Assembly: GCA_019671005.1 (NCBI GenBank)
Contig: CM033726.1
Location: 19,837,608-19,901,607, forward strand
Reading direction: 5' to 3'
From: Hibiscus mutabilis
Lineage: Eukaryota > Streptophyta > Magnoliopsida > Malvales > Malvaceae
Length of the DNA stretch: 64,000 nucleotides
Position 1 is the stretch's first letter. The number at the start of each line of letters is the position of its first letter. The notes under the pieces were generated by a model that was given only the letters and a program-made list of their open reading frames with translations, did no database searches and was not told the DNA's origin. The position numbers and the translations under genes are program-made. Shown one piece after another: positions 48,392-59,743 of the stretch.

Positions 48392-49831
48392 ATGGCATCC
48401 AAAATTAAATTTTTAGTTCATCCAAGTTCCTCCAAAGAACCAAGATACAAGAAGTTTGCTACACCGGTGGTTTAAGAAAGATTTCACTCCAAGTTTGAAA
48501 GCCGAAAGATTAATGAAGAACAAGGATTTGAATACTCCAACTCTCATCAAGATTTCGGCCTTGAACCATTCATCTTCGAGAGGATTGCACATAAAAAGTG
48601 GCAAATCTTTTGCCATCAACCGGAATTGGGCAACATCTCATGGGTAAGAGAATTCTATGCTCACTCACCTAACCCGGATAATCATTATGTTTTTGTTCAT
48701 GACAAGGCCATACTCATAAGCCCCGAAAACGTCAACACCTTTTACGGGCTTTACATTGAGAAGGACGAGCATCAAGCCTTCGTTAAAACTTCTTGGAACA
48801 ACGGTAAATACAAGGGCATGGTAAATCGCCTTCGGCTTAAACCCGAGGCAAAACTATGGAATAAGTTTGTTAAAACTTCTTTAATGCCCACCACACACAA
48901 TACTACCGTTGATATACCACGTCTTTTGCTCATACATTCTATTTTGCATAATCGCATCATTAACATTGGAAAAATTATTTGTGATGAGATTTTTGTATGT
49001 AGCTCAAAAGATAAGGGTTCTCTTTTCTTCCCTTGCTTAATTTCTAATCTTTGCAAGGAGTTGCATGTCCCAAGTGAGTCCACCGATGAAAAGGCCCTAC
49101 CAAAGTCCGGTTGGAATCAAGCACAAATCCGAAAGCTAATGGGAGAGGCACCGGGAAAATCTTCAAGGCCTCCAATTACCGCGGCAACTCCTACCGCCCC
49201 GGCAATCCCTAATGCCCAAGCACCTAACACCCGGGCAACTCGGCCATCAACCCCGGGACACTTTGAAGCACTCTTGCAACCATTGGCAAGCCACCTAAGG
49301 CAAATTGAAGACCGGCAACTAATGTTCATGCGGTACATGAAGGAGCACAACAATGCCATCACCCAAGTCATCCTAGAAAAGTACCCGGACAGTTGCGTGT
49401 CGTTCCCAATCTTTCCTATCGAGATCCTTGCCCCGGCAACCAATGAAGCAGTCGCCATGGCAACCACAACAGATGATGCCGCGGCAACCTACATCATGCC
49501 TGCACAAGCTGATGCCACGGCAACCAACCCTGAAGATGCCACGGCAACCAAAGCTAAAGACATCCCGGCAACCACTGCAAAATCCAAAGGTAAAGCACCT
49601 ATGCCCGAATCAACTCCTACGGAATCATTTTCTGATTTTTCAGATTCAGACGAGTCCTCCATTGCACCAACAAAGACCGCACCAATTGAATCCTCCAAGC
49701 GAAAAGCCAATGACACTGATGAAGAGGACGATGAGGACAACCCCGTACGAGGATCGATTCCACCACCGGCAACAAGAAAACAACCATCGCATCAAGCAAG
49801 AGAATCAAGACACCGACCAAAAGGAAACTAA
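48392..49831 (+). pseudogene. Athila-in env-like third ORF, one internal stop
   Basis: The function is unknown. The ATG at 48392 starts MASKIKFLVHPSSSKEPRY. One TAA at 48473-48475 interrupts a frame otherwise open for about 480 codons, so it is nearly intact. The N-terminal domain contains KKWQIFCHQPELGNISWVRE, FYAHSPNPDNHYVFVHDKAI and ISPENVNTFYGL, the block shared with Athila-out and the SIRE extra ORF. IDIPRLLLIHSILHN-like text and a Cys-containing hydrophobic stretch (SLFFPCLISNLCKEL) follow at residues 190-220. The second half is Ala/Thr/Pro-rich, again encoded by GCCNCGGCAAC words, and ends in an acidic then basic tail (TDEEDDEDNP, later RESRHRPKGN). No clear signal peptide. Confidence 0.85.
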
Positions 49832-50693
49832 TCATCTACGATGACGAACTCTCAGAGTAAGTTCTCGTGTGCATTTTATTTTTCGTTATTTTTATTTTTC
49901 TTTAATGCATGCATTGAGGACAATGCCTCACTCGAGTTTGGGGGGGGATTGTTATTAGTAGTTACCATGTTTAGTTACATTCATCTTAAGTATTACATTT
50001 AGGATACATAAATTGCTTGCCATGCCTTTAATTGGAACAAGAATTGCTTATATTTGATGAATATCCGATGATGACTTTGCCAATGCACTTAATTGATAGA
50101 ATTTTTATTCTAGGATAACCATGGAAAAACTTAGAATTTTACTATGATGCTAAATTTGATGAAACACTGTTGTGGTTTGATTGATTTAAGGAATTCTAGT
50201 GAACTTAGGTTGATAATTAACAAATTGGGGGATTAGAATAAAAATTGGATGAATTCTAGAGGTGCCTGAAATTGGCTCTAGCATGTGCTAAAAAAATTGA
50301 TCACTAGAGGTGCCCGAAACTGGCTCTAGTATGTGCTAAAAAAATTAGCTAGAGGTGCCCGAAACCGGCTCTAGTCGAATAAAACTAAAAACAAAACACT
50401 AGAGGTGCCTAAAACTGGCTCTAGTTAAAACATGTTAAAAAGAACCCAATGAAGTAATTTGAAAACCTCTTGTTTGCATAGAATCCGAAAAATCAACTTG
50501 CACACAACTCCGCACACACTCACAAGCATTATAGTTTGATTCCAAGTAACTCCTAAGTTTTCCAAAAAATGAAAAGCCAATCATACTTTGTGCCCCGGTT
50601 CTGAGAATTGAAATCAAGTTCAAAGCTAAGTTTGTGAAAATTGAAGTCTTGGCAGGTAATTATTAGTTTGCATTCCTTGAGGACAAGCAATAG
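49832..50693 (+). other. Athila-in 3' non-coding region
   Basis: Non-coding DNA between the env-like ORF and the PPT, with a G run GGGGGGGA at about 49940. It contains the four hairpin units listed separately and GAGGACAAGCAAT at 50677, also found near the Athila-out LTR. No gene is seen. Confidence 0.6.
50256..50424 (+). repeat. Four 26-bp hairpin units, CTAGAG...CTCTAG
   Basis: Units at 50256-50281, 50304-50329, 50349-50374 and 50399-50424. Each begins CTAGAGGTGCC and ends TGGCTCTAG or CGGCTCTAG, with CTAGAG/CTCTAG and GTGCC/GGC arms able to pair. Spacers of 19-24 bp differ; the first two share ATGTGCTAAAAAAATT. Confidence 0.88.
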
Positions 50694-50709
50694 TTCGAGT
50701 TTGGGGGTG
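50694..50709 (+). promoter_or_regulatory. Athila-in polypurine tract
   Basis: GTTCGAGTTTGGGGGTG runs up to the 3' LTR start. Confidence 0.8.
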
Positions 50710-52232
50710 TGATAAGTGTTCAAAAGTACTATTTTTCTTACCCTTTTTACTCATATTATTGTTAGACTTAGGCTCATATTAGTTGCATAATTAGCCATTC
50801 ATGCATTAATCCATGTTTCCTTCCATCGTTGAGCTTGATTACTTAACTTGGTAGTTTTTGTGGGAAAAGATGCTGCTTTGGTGTGTTTTGTGTGTATGTA
50901 CAGGATCACTTGCCAAAGCAAGGCTAGAGCTAGTTGCCAGGGCAATACATGAAGGAGACACCGAGCCAGTTGCCAGGGCAATTGTTGACAAAGAATAAGG
51001 TGATATGGTAGTCGAAATTGATGACTAGACAAGCCTAAGATGACGTGGAGCAAAGCTAAGTCCCAAAGGAATTTGATTTCCATGAAGAGATTAAAGAAGA
51101 ATTAAATTCCAAGAAGATAGGAGAAGTTCTAGTAGGAATATAATTATAATAAAGAATTATATTCTTTAAAGATAATTTAATTCCAACTTAACTTCCTCCT
51201 CAAAGAAGGACTTTGACCTAGCCCTATGAATAAGAGGCCATATCGTCAACTTCCAAGAGAGCAAGAGAGGGGAATTTCGACAACGCCAAAGAGAGCAAGA
51301 GGAGAGAATTTTCGGCAAGCATCTAGGGCAAGGGGATTTCGACAAGCTTCCTTCTTCATCTTTTTCTTTCTTGTTCAATTAGGTTCATGCTAGGGATTAT
51401 TTATCTTGTGTTTCTTTGGAACCTAGCCATGAACTAAATCTATTTGGCTATGGTTATTGTGTTTTGTGGTTGTGAGAAACTATTGGTTTTTGTTTAGGTA
51501 ATAAGAGTTTGCACTTTTCTATTCAAGGTTTATTCATTCTTGGTTCTTATTCTTGTTTGCGAGTGAATTGGGAGAGGATCTCGTAACTTCATCTATTTAT
51601 CTAATAACGGGAGAGTTAGATTCAAGAAACGAATGAATATGATCTTTATTCAATCTATTGATGGTGAAGATTAATCCGGCTTAGGAATAAGTCAAGGATT
51701 TCAATGGCTAAGAGGAGCGCAAGATTGGTTTTTGTTCACCCTTGATTCACGCAGGGATGTATTATCAAGGCATGCACAAGTAGCTAGAGTTTCGACTTAG
51801 GGATAAGAAGAAACCATTGAAGAACGCTCTGCCGAACCTTGAAGGTTGCTGCCCAGACGCCCAAGTAGTTGACCAACTAGTCGCCCAGGCAACCATCGAT
51901 TAGTTGCCAAGGCAACCCCGTTGTGTAAGTTGCCACGGCAACTGAGTTGCCCGTGCACTCTTTTACCAAGACGATCCAATCGGCTATCACACCTCAACTC
52001 ACGATAACCTGGCCTATCTCTCTCATTTATTCTCATTTATTCTTTTACTTTATTGCCTTCTAGTTTAGTTATTAGTTAAACTCCTATAATCCTTTATTTG
52101 TGTTTTTACTTTTCACAGTGCAAGAGACTAGATTCTTGAAGTGGCACCAATCCCTGTGGAGGCAATATCTTTTATACTATAACTTGCAACGTGTATACTT
52201 GCACAATTGCGTAGCACTTATTACGCGCAACA
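50710..52232 (+). repeat. Athila-in 3' LTR (1.52 kb)
   Basis: Pairs with 42097-43586. Differences include a 21-bp insertion near 50910 (CCAAAGCAAGGCTAGAGC region) and the damaged TATA site at 51225-51232. Confidence 0.94.
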
Positions 52233-55185
52233 ATACGTAAGTGTATAAGGGAAGAGTTGGTTGAAAGCTAATGTATTTAAGGATTTAGGTATTCCGTAAC
52301 TTCGGGATAAGAGGTAAGTGTAGTTATTGCGGGATTAGGACTTAGGTCCTAATCAAATATATATATATATATATATATCAATTTTCTTGCTACTGATATG
52401 CCATGATAATGAGTTTAAATTAAGTTGAATATGAATAGCAAGCGAAGATTGGACTAAAATGAAATTGTGTTTAAGTGATAGCATGAAAATTGATAAATTA
52501 AGTAGAAAGAAAAGTGAAAACAAATGTACGAATCCATGCCTTGGATTGACCTAATCAAATGCTTACTACTTGAAATGCTTGCTATTTGAAAAGCTTGTCA
52601 CTTGAAGTGCTTGAAATGCTTGCTAATTGAAATGCTTGAATTCTTTTACTTGAAGTGTAATCTAATTGAAATGCTTGAATTCTTGTACTTGAAACGTGAC
52701 CTATTCGAAATGCTTGATCCGTGTCTCGGATGTATTCATTCGAATTTCTTGCTTGGAATTGCTCTTATGATATAAATACTTGTAAAAGTGATATAAACCA
52801 TGAATATAAAGACATGACTAGATGCCTAAAAATGGCATATAATTCTAATTTCTTACTTGAATAACAAGTTAAATTGCAAAATGATGAGCTAAGGCTCAAT
52901 TTGCCTAAGAGCTAAGCTTGACCTTGATATAACTTCCTTGAACATGAATTGTCTTACCTTGAACATGAATGGAACATAAGAAAAAACAACAAGCTTTAAA
53001 GTATAAAATACACTCTAACTTTTAATAGGAGCTAAGATACTTAAGTTTCCTACAATGGAAGTCCTTGGATACAATGGTATGATGCATGGTATACTTGGGA
53101 CTACGGTCAATGAGCCACGGCTCGGGGGGATGCCCCATTACATGAAATATGTTATTGGCGACAGTTGGAGTTAACAAGGAAGTTGTACGGAGATTGGCGA
53201 CAGTTGGTTGGATAGTAAGAAGTATAAGATTACATGTTTCCGATATTAGCCATTGCTATGTGCTTTGAGCTAAGTATCTTTTGGACCTTTATGGTCAAAC
53301 ACGGACCAATGTTATTCATGACCAATAGTGATCCAAGGCAAACATATTAAAAAAATATATGAACCTTATTGAGAAATTGAAGAAGAAAATCAAAAGAAAA
53401 TCTTGAATACTTGAATTATATCTTAAAATACTTAAATGACTTGACAAGAAATCTTGAACACTCGAATCACTTGACATGAATCCTTGAAATACTCGAATTG
53501 CTTGACATGTAATGCTTGATTCTTGACATGAAACTCTTGAAATGATAATTGCCTATGCTTGGACCTTGTATTGTATGATTTGCTACTTGGAATGGCTTAT
53601 GGTCTCACTTGAGCTAATGTTTACTTGATTGGTTTGCTTGAATTGCTTGACATGCAAACTTGATTACTTGAACATATTACTTGACTTGTATACTCGAGCT
53701 TCTTGTTACATGATTGTTACTTGAAAAAGATCTCGATCTTACTTGAATTCTTGAGTGTTGGTGCCATATATACTTTTGTACATGAAGATATGGACTAAAC
53801 TGGTTAGATTACATGATATATGGACTGTTTTGGCATTGGGAATTATGTGTACTTGTTACTTGAGATAAGAGCTCGAAATGTTAATGTACATAATTGAACC
53901 GTCTTGTATAAGAATGCTACTTGATAACATGTTACTTGACAATTGCTTGTTATGCTTGAATGCTACTCAAATGACTTGATAATTGGTTACTCGACAATTG
54001 CTTGTTATGCTTGAATGCTACTCAAATGACTTGATAATTGGTTACTTGGCAATTGCTTGTTATGCTTGAATGCTACTCAAATGACTTGATAATTGGTTAC
54101 TTGACAATTGCTTGGTATGCTTGAATACCACTCGAATGACTTGATAACATGCTTCTTGATAATTGCTCGTTTTATTACTCGAAATGCTTGCAAACCTTAT
54201 CTAGGGTCAAACTCCATTAAAATGGAACTTGGACAAATAATTGGTTAGAATTAGGGCTACCTCACTAAGTACATTTTTGTACTTATCACTCTTGTCCCAC
54301 CCTACAGGATAAAGGATTCGATCGTTTGCTTGATCCTGAAGTCAGATTCCTTGAGCTTGAAGTAAGGCACAAGCAAAAGCATAAGTATGAATCCATACTT
54401 GTTTATAATTATCCTAGTTGGTGGCACCTAGATTTGTATATAGTTAAGCTAGGCCATGCATTTGATATTTTGAAAGTTTGTATATGATTATGAATTTGGC
54501 CTCTAATGTGCGAAGGCTTGATTGCTTAAATTTGAAGTATGTAATGACCTAATTTTCTTGTGAATGGAATAGTAAGTTGCGCATATAGAAACTCTGAGAT
54601 TAAGTGAACACTTTCTAGCCATTGTATGCTATTCGAATGTCACATGTTCATAGGTAGGTAGTAGTTAACTTTGAATGAAATTGGAAGTAACCAATCAAGG
54701 TAAAGACCTATAATGAATAAGGAACTTGCTTATGCTTATATGATTAAATATAAGGTCTAGGTGGTAACTTATCACGAATGATAAACATGTTATGCTTGCT
54801 TGGGATTGGATTGAATGTATGTACATAAATGCATGACTAGTTAAACCTACATGAAACATCTACATGACTTGAACGTAATGAGATTGGGTATAAAAGAATA
54901 TGTTATTGTCTAAGTATGATATCTGAATGCTATGCTTGGTCACATGTTTAAATAGTAGACATTTTTAAATGTAGAATTGCAAATGTATAACCAAGTTGGT
55001 AACCTAGGGTGAATAAAATACATATGTTTGTTGTAGGATAATATATGAACGTTTAAATGCCTTGTTTGTCACTCAACTCATCTAATAGGGACGAGTTCTT
55101 GAAAAGTTTTAAATTATTCGTGTTTCCAGTGTTCCCCGTAACACTCCTCAGACAGCTTACTACTAAACGGAGTGGGGGTGTTACA
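52233..55185 (+). repeat. Tekay-3 left LTR, second part
   Basis: Starts ATACGTAAGTGTATAAGGG, matching 57006 onward in the right LTR, and ends GGGGGTGTTACA at 55185. It carries a TA microsatellite at about 52357-52378 (longer in the partner, 57127-57157). A threefold repeat of about 55 bp built on GACAATTGCTTGTTATGCTTG and GAATGCTACTCAAATGACTT lies at 53938-54130. No gene is supported. Confidence 0.9.
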
Positions 55186-55419
55186 TTTATTGGTATCAGG
55201 ACATGGTTTAGTCGATTCTCGGACTAAACATGGACTCACTGTATTGTCATAAGTCTAGTGTGCCACTTAGGAGTTAAAATTTTATTCAGTATCGGTGACT
55301 TGCAACTATCACGATATGTGTCTTCCCTGTGTTAGTAACAGCTCTATATAAGAATAATAGACTCAACTTCCTAGTTCAAGAGAAATTCGAGGACGAATTT
55401 CTTTTAAGGGGGAGAGAAT
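55186..55419 (+). other. Tekay-3 internal remnant: PBS, 200 bp non-coding, PPT
   Basis: TATTGGTATCAGGAC at 55189-55203 is an iMet-type primer site with a small change. CGAGGACGAATTTCTTTTAA followed by GGGGGAGAGAAT (55389-55419) is the usual chromovirus end and purine tract. Between them there is no gag or pol text. Total internal length is 234 bp. Confidence 0.88.
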
Positions 55420-57124
55420 TGTAATACCCCGAAAATTGGTCTAGAAGTATTTTATGGAATTGAATGTTAATAGAATTGTTTTGACTTACTTCATGATGAA
55501 GTTAAAGTTATAATTAAGTTAACATAGGACCAGATTAAAGAAATTGAAAAGTGAGTGTTAAGAAAGGGGATTAAACCGAAAACATATGGAACATAAGGAT
55601 TGCATGTCAATGAAATTCTTGTTTGGGGTTATTACACTTGTCATGGTGAAGTGTGTGCATGTGTATAGGATATCTCGGTTGAGGGAAAATATTATCTCCT
55701 TCCACCCAAAGACAACCGAACAACATGTGAGAGAAGAGTAAGAACTTAATAGCCATGGTTGTTAGAATCTAAATGCCCCTTTGGATCGATTTTAAGTAGA
55801 AAATTGAGTAATCAATTTTGGAAGATGGAATCCTCACGTTGAGCTTAAATTTTTGGACAGATTAGTGGTTCCATTTGAATAGCTGGTGATTGAGGGTAAG
55901 GGTTCTTCATATCTCCATTAAGATTGAATGCACTGAAACTATGTTAAAATGCTTGATTGTATCTATGTTCATACATGTAAAATCTGGGCAATTTTGAATG
56001 CATTGAAACTATGTTAAAATGCTTGATTGTATCTATGTTCATACATGTAAAATCTGGGCAGTTTTGAATGCATTGAAACTATGTTAAAATGCTTGATTGT
56101 ATCTATGTTCATGCATGTCAAATCTGGGCAGTTTTGAATGCATTGAAACTATGTTAAAATGCTTGATTGTATCTATGTTCATGCATGTCAAATCTGGGCA
56201 GTTTTGAATGCATTGAAACTATGTTAAAATGCTTGATTGTATCTATGTTCATGCATGTCAAATCTGGGCAGTTTTGAATGCATTGAAACTACGTTAAAAT
56301 GCTTGATTGTATCTATGTTCATACATGAAAATCTGGGCAGTTTTGAATGCATTGAAACTATGTTAAAATGCTTGATTGTATCTATGTTCATAAATGAAAA
56401 TTAGTGCAGTTCAGAATGCATTGAAACTATGTTAAAATGCTTGATTGTATCTATGTTCATACATGTAAAATCTGGGCAGTTCTGAATGCATTAAAACTAT
56501 GTTAAAATGCTTGATTGTATCTATATTCATACATAAAAATCTGGGTAGTTTTTAATGCATTGAAACTATGTTAAAATGCTTGATTGTATGTATGTTCATA
56601 CATGAAAATCTATGCAGTTTTGAATGCATTGAAACTATGTTAAAATGCTTGATTGTATCTATGTTCATACATGAAAAATCTGGGCAGTTTTGAAAGCATT
56701 GAAACTATGTTAGAATACTTGATTGTATATATGTTCATACATGTAAAATCTAGACGGTTATATAAGTTTAGGGACTATTTGAATACATATGAAAGTGCAT
56801 TGTCCTGTTGGAACATGCATATGTGAGTATGTGTGTATATAAGTGAAAAATATGTATATTAGGGACTGTTTTAATGAAACCACAAGGGGTTAAACTATGC
56901 GTTAGAGACATGGAATGGTTGGTTAACGATAGGATTGTTTGTAAGTAGAATTAATTGATTTGGTAGTAACGACTTGTTATTTTTATTCGAGGTACATATC
57001 ATGATAAAGAAGTGTATAAGGGAAGAGTTGGTTGGAAGCTAGTGTATTTAAGGATTCAGGTATTCCGTAACTTCGGGATAAGAGGTGGGTGTAGTTATTG
57101 TGGGATTAGGACTTAGGTCCTAAC

Positions 57125-57160
<36 letters not shown>

Positions 57161-59743
57161 CTTGCTACTGATATGCCATTATAATGAGTTTAAATTAAGT
57201 TGAATATGAATAGCAAGGGAAGATTGGTCTAAACTAAAATTGCGTTTAAGTGATAGCATGAAAATTTTTAAATTAAGTAGAAAGAAAAGTGAAAACAAAT
57301 GTACGAATCCATGCCTTGGATTGGCCTAATCGAATGCTTACTACTTCAAATGCTTGCTATTTGAAAAGCTTGTCACTTGAAGTGCTTGAAATGCTTGTTA
57401 ATTGAAATGCTTGAATTCTTGTACTTGATGTGTGATCTAAGTGAAATGCTTGAATCCTTGTACTTGAAACGTGACCTATTCGAAATGCTTGATTCCGTGT
57501 CTCGGATGTATTCATTCGAATTTCTTGCTTGGAATTGCTCTTATGATATAAATACATGTAAAAGTGATATAAACCATGAATATAAAAGACATGACTAGAT
57601 GCCTAAAAATGGCATATAATTCTAATTGCTTACTTGAATAGCAAGTTAAATTGCAAAATGATGAGCTAAGGCTCAATTGGCCTAAGGGCTAAGCTTGACC
57701 TTGATATAACTTGCTTGAATATAATCCTTGAACATGAATTGTCTTGCCTTGAACATGAATGGAAAATAAGAAACAACAACAAGCTTTAAAGTATAAAATA
57801 CACTCCAATTTTTAATAGGAGCTAAAATACTTAAGTTGCCTACAATGGAAGTCCTTGGATACAATGGCATGATGCATGGTATACTTGGGAGTACGGTCCA
57901 TGAGGCACGGCTCAGTGGGACGCCCCATTAAATGAAATATGTTATTGGCGACAGTTGGAGGTAACAGGGGAGTTGTACGGAGATTGGCGACAGTTGGTTG
58001 GATAGTGAGAAGTATAGGATTGCTTATTTCGGTATTAGCCATTACTATGTGCTTTGAGCTAAGTATCTCTTAGACCTTTATGGTCAAACACAGACCAATG
58101 TTATTCATGACCAATTGTGATCCAAGGCAAACATATTAAAAAAAAGATATGAACCTTATTGAGAAATTGAATAAGAAATTCAAAAAAAAATCTTAAATAC
58201 TTGAATTATATCTTGAAATACTTAAATGACTTAACAAGAAATCTTGAACACTTGAATCACTTGACATGAATCCTTGAAATACTCGAATTGCTTGACATGT
58301 AATGCTTATGAAACTCTTGAAATGATAATTGCCTATGCTTGGACCTTGTATTGTATGATTTGCTACTTGGAATGGCTTATGGTCTCACCTGAGCTAATGT
58401 TTACTTGATTTGTTTGCTTGAATTGCTTGACATTCAAACTTGATTACTTGAACATATTACATGACTTGTATACTCAAACTTCTTGTTACAAGATTTATAC
58501 TTGAAAAAGATCTCGATCTTACTTGAATTCTTGAGTGTTGCTGCCATATATACTTTGTACATGAAGATATGGACTGAACTGGTTAGATTACATGATATAT
58601 GGACTGTTTTGGCATTGGGAGTTATGTGTACTTGTTACTTGAGATAAGAGCTCGAAATGTTAATGCACATACTTGAACTGTCTTGTATAAAAATGCTACT
58701 TGATAACATGTTACTTGACAATTACTTGTTATGCTTGAATGCTACTCAAATGATTTGATAATTGGTTACTTGACAATTGCTTGTTATGCTTGAATGCTAC
58801 TGAAATGACTTGATAATTGGTTACTTGAAAATTGCTTGGTATGCTTGAATACCACTCGAATGACTTGATAACATGCTTCTTGTAATTTCTTGTTTTATTA
58901 CTCGAAATGCCTGTAAACCTTATCTAGTGTTAAACTCCATTTAAATGGAACTTGGACAAATAATTGGTTAGAATTAGGGTTACCTCACTAAGTACAATTT
59001 TGTACTTTTCACTCTTGTCTCCATTCTTCCCACCTTACAGGATAAAGGATTTGATCGTTTGCTTGTTCCTGAAGTCAGATTCCTTGAGCTTAAAGTAAGG
59101 CACAAGCAAAAACACAAGTATGAATCCATACTTCTTTGTAATTCTCCTAGTTGGTGGCACCTAGATTTGTATATTGTTAAGCTAGGCCATGCATTTGATA
59201 TTTTGAAAGTTTGTATATGATTATGAATTTGGACTCTAATGTGCGAAGGCTTGATTGCTTAAATTTGAAGTATGTAATGACCTAATTTTCTTGTGAATGG
59301 AATAGTAAGCTGCGCATATAGAAACTATGAGATTAAGTGAACACTTGCTAGCCATTGTATACTATTTGAATGTCACATGTTCATGGGTTGGTAGTAGTTA
59401 ACTTTGAATGAAAATTGGAAGTAACCAATCAAAGAAAAGACCTATAATGAATAAGGAACTTGCTTATGCTTATGTGATTAAATATGAGGTCTAGGTGGTA
59501 ACTTATCACGAATGATAAACATGTTATGCTTGCTTGAGATTGGATTGAATGTATGTACATAAAAGCATGACTAGTTAAACCTACATAAAACATCTACATG
59601 ACTTGAACGTAATACGATTGGGTATAAAAGAATATGTTCTTGTCTAAGTACGATATCTGAATGCTATGCATGGTCACATGTTTAAATAATAGACATCTTT
59701 AAATGTAGAATTGCAAATGTATAACCAAGTTGGTAACCTAATG
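55420..59743 (+). repeat. Tekay-3 right LTR, 3' end missing
   Basis: Starts TGTAATACCCCGAAAATTGG. It follows the left LTR to AACCAAGTTGGTAACCTA at about 59739 and then leaves it. The last 180 bp, including the GTGTTACA end, are missing. It has the 70-bp array, a TA microsatellite and ACCTCACTAAGTAC at 58981 as in other Tekay LTRs. Confidence 0.9.
55925..56750 (+). repeat. 70-bp tandem array in Tekay-3 right LTR, about 12 copies
   Basis: Same unit as at 40621-41830. Three consecutive units (56110-56270) share the variant ATGCATGTCAAATC, absent from the left array, which suggests local amplification after the two LTRs separated. Confidence 0.92.

Larger units (their letters stand above)
42097..52232 (+). 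mobile_element. Athila-in: 10.1-kb Athila element lacking RT and RNase H
   Basis: LTRs 42097-43586 and 50710-52232, both TGATAAGTG...GCGCAACA, flank a tRNA-Asp PBS, gag, protease, integrase, an env-like ORF, a hairpin-repeat region and a PPT. Flanks ATACA and ATACG fit a 5-bp target duplication with one change. In the first 230 bp the two LTRs differ by about four substitutions and a 21-bp indel, so it looks fairly young. RT and RNase H are missing between protease and integrase, with the RNase H-integrase linker intact. Confidence 0.93.
40345..59743 (+). mobile_element. Tekay-3: near LTR-only gypsy element, both outer ends lost
   Basis: Left LTR (40345-42096 plus 52233-55185) and right LTR (55420-59743) flank only 234 bp with a PBS and a PPT and no coding sequence. 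The left LTR lacks about 225 bp at its start and the right LTR lacks about 180 bp at its end, judged by comparing the two. Athila-in interrupts the left LTR. LTR text shows a Tekay/Del relative of Tekay-2. It must have depended on other elements for its proteins. Confidence 0.85.
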
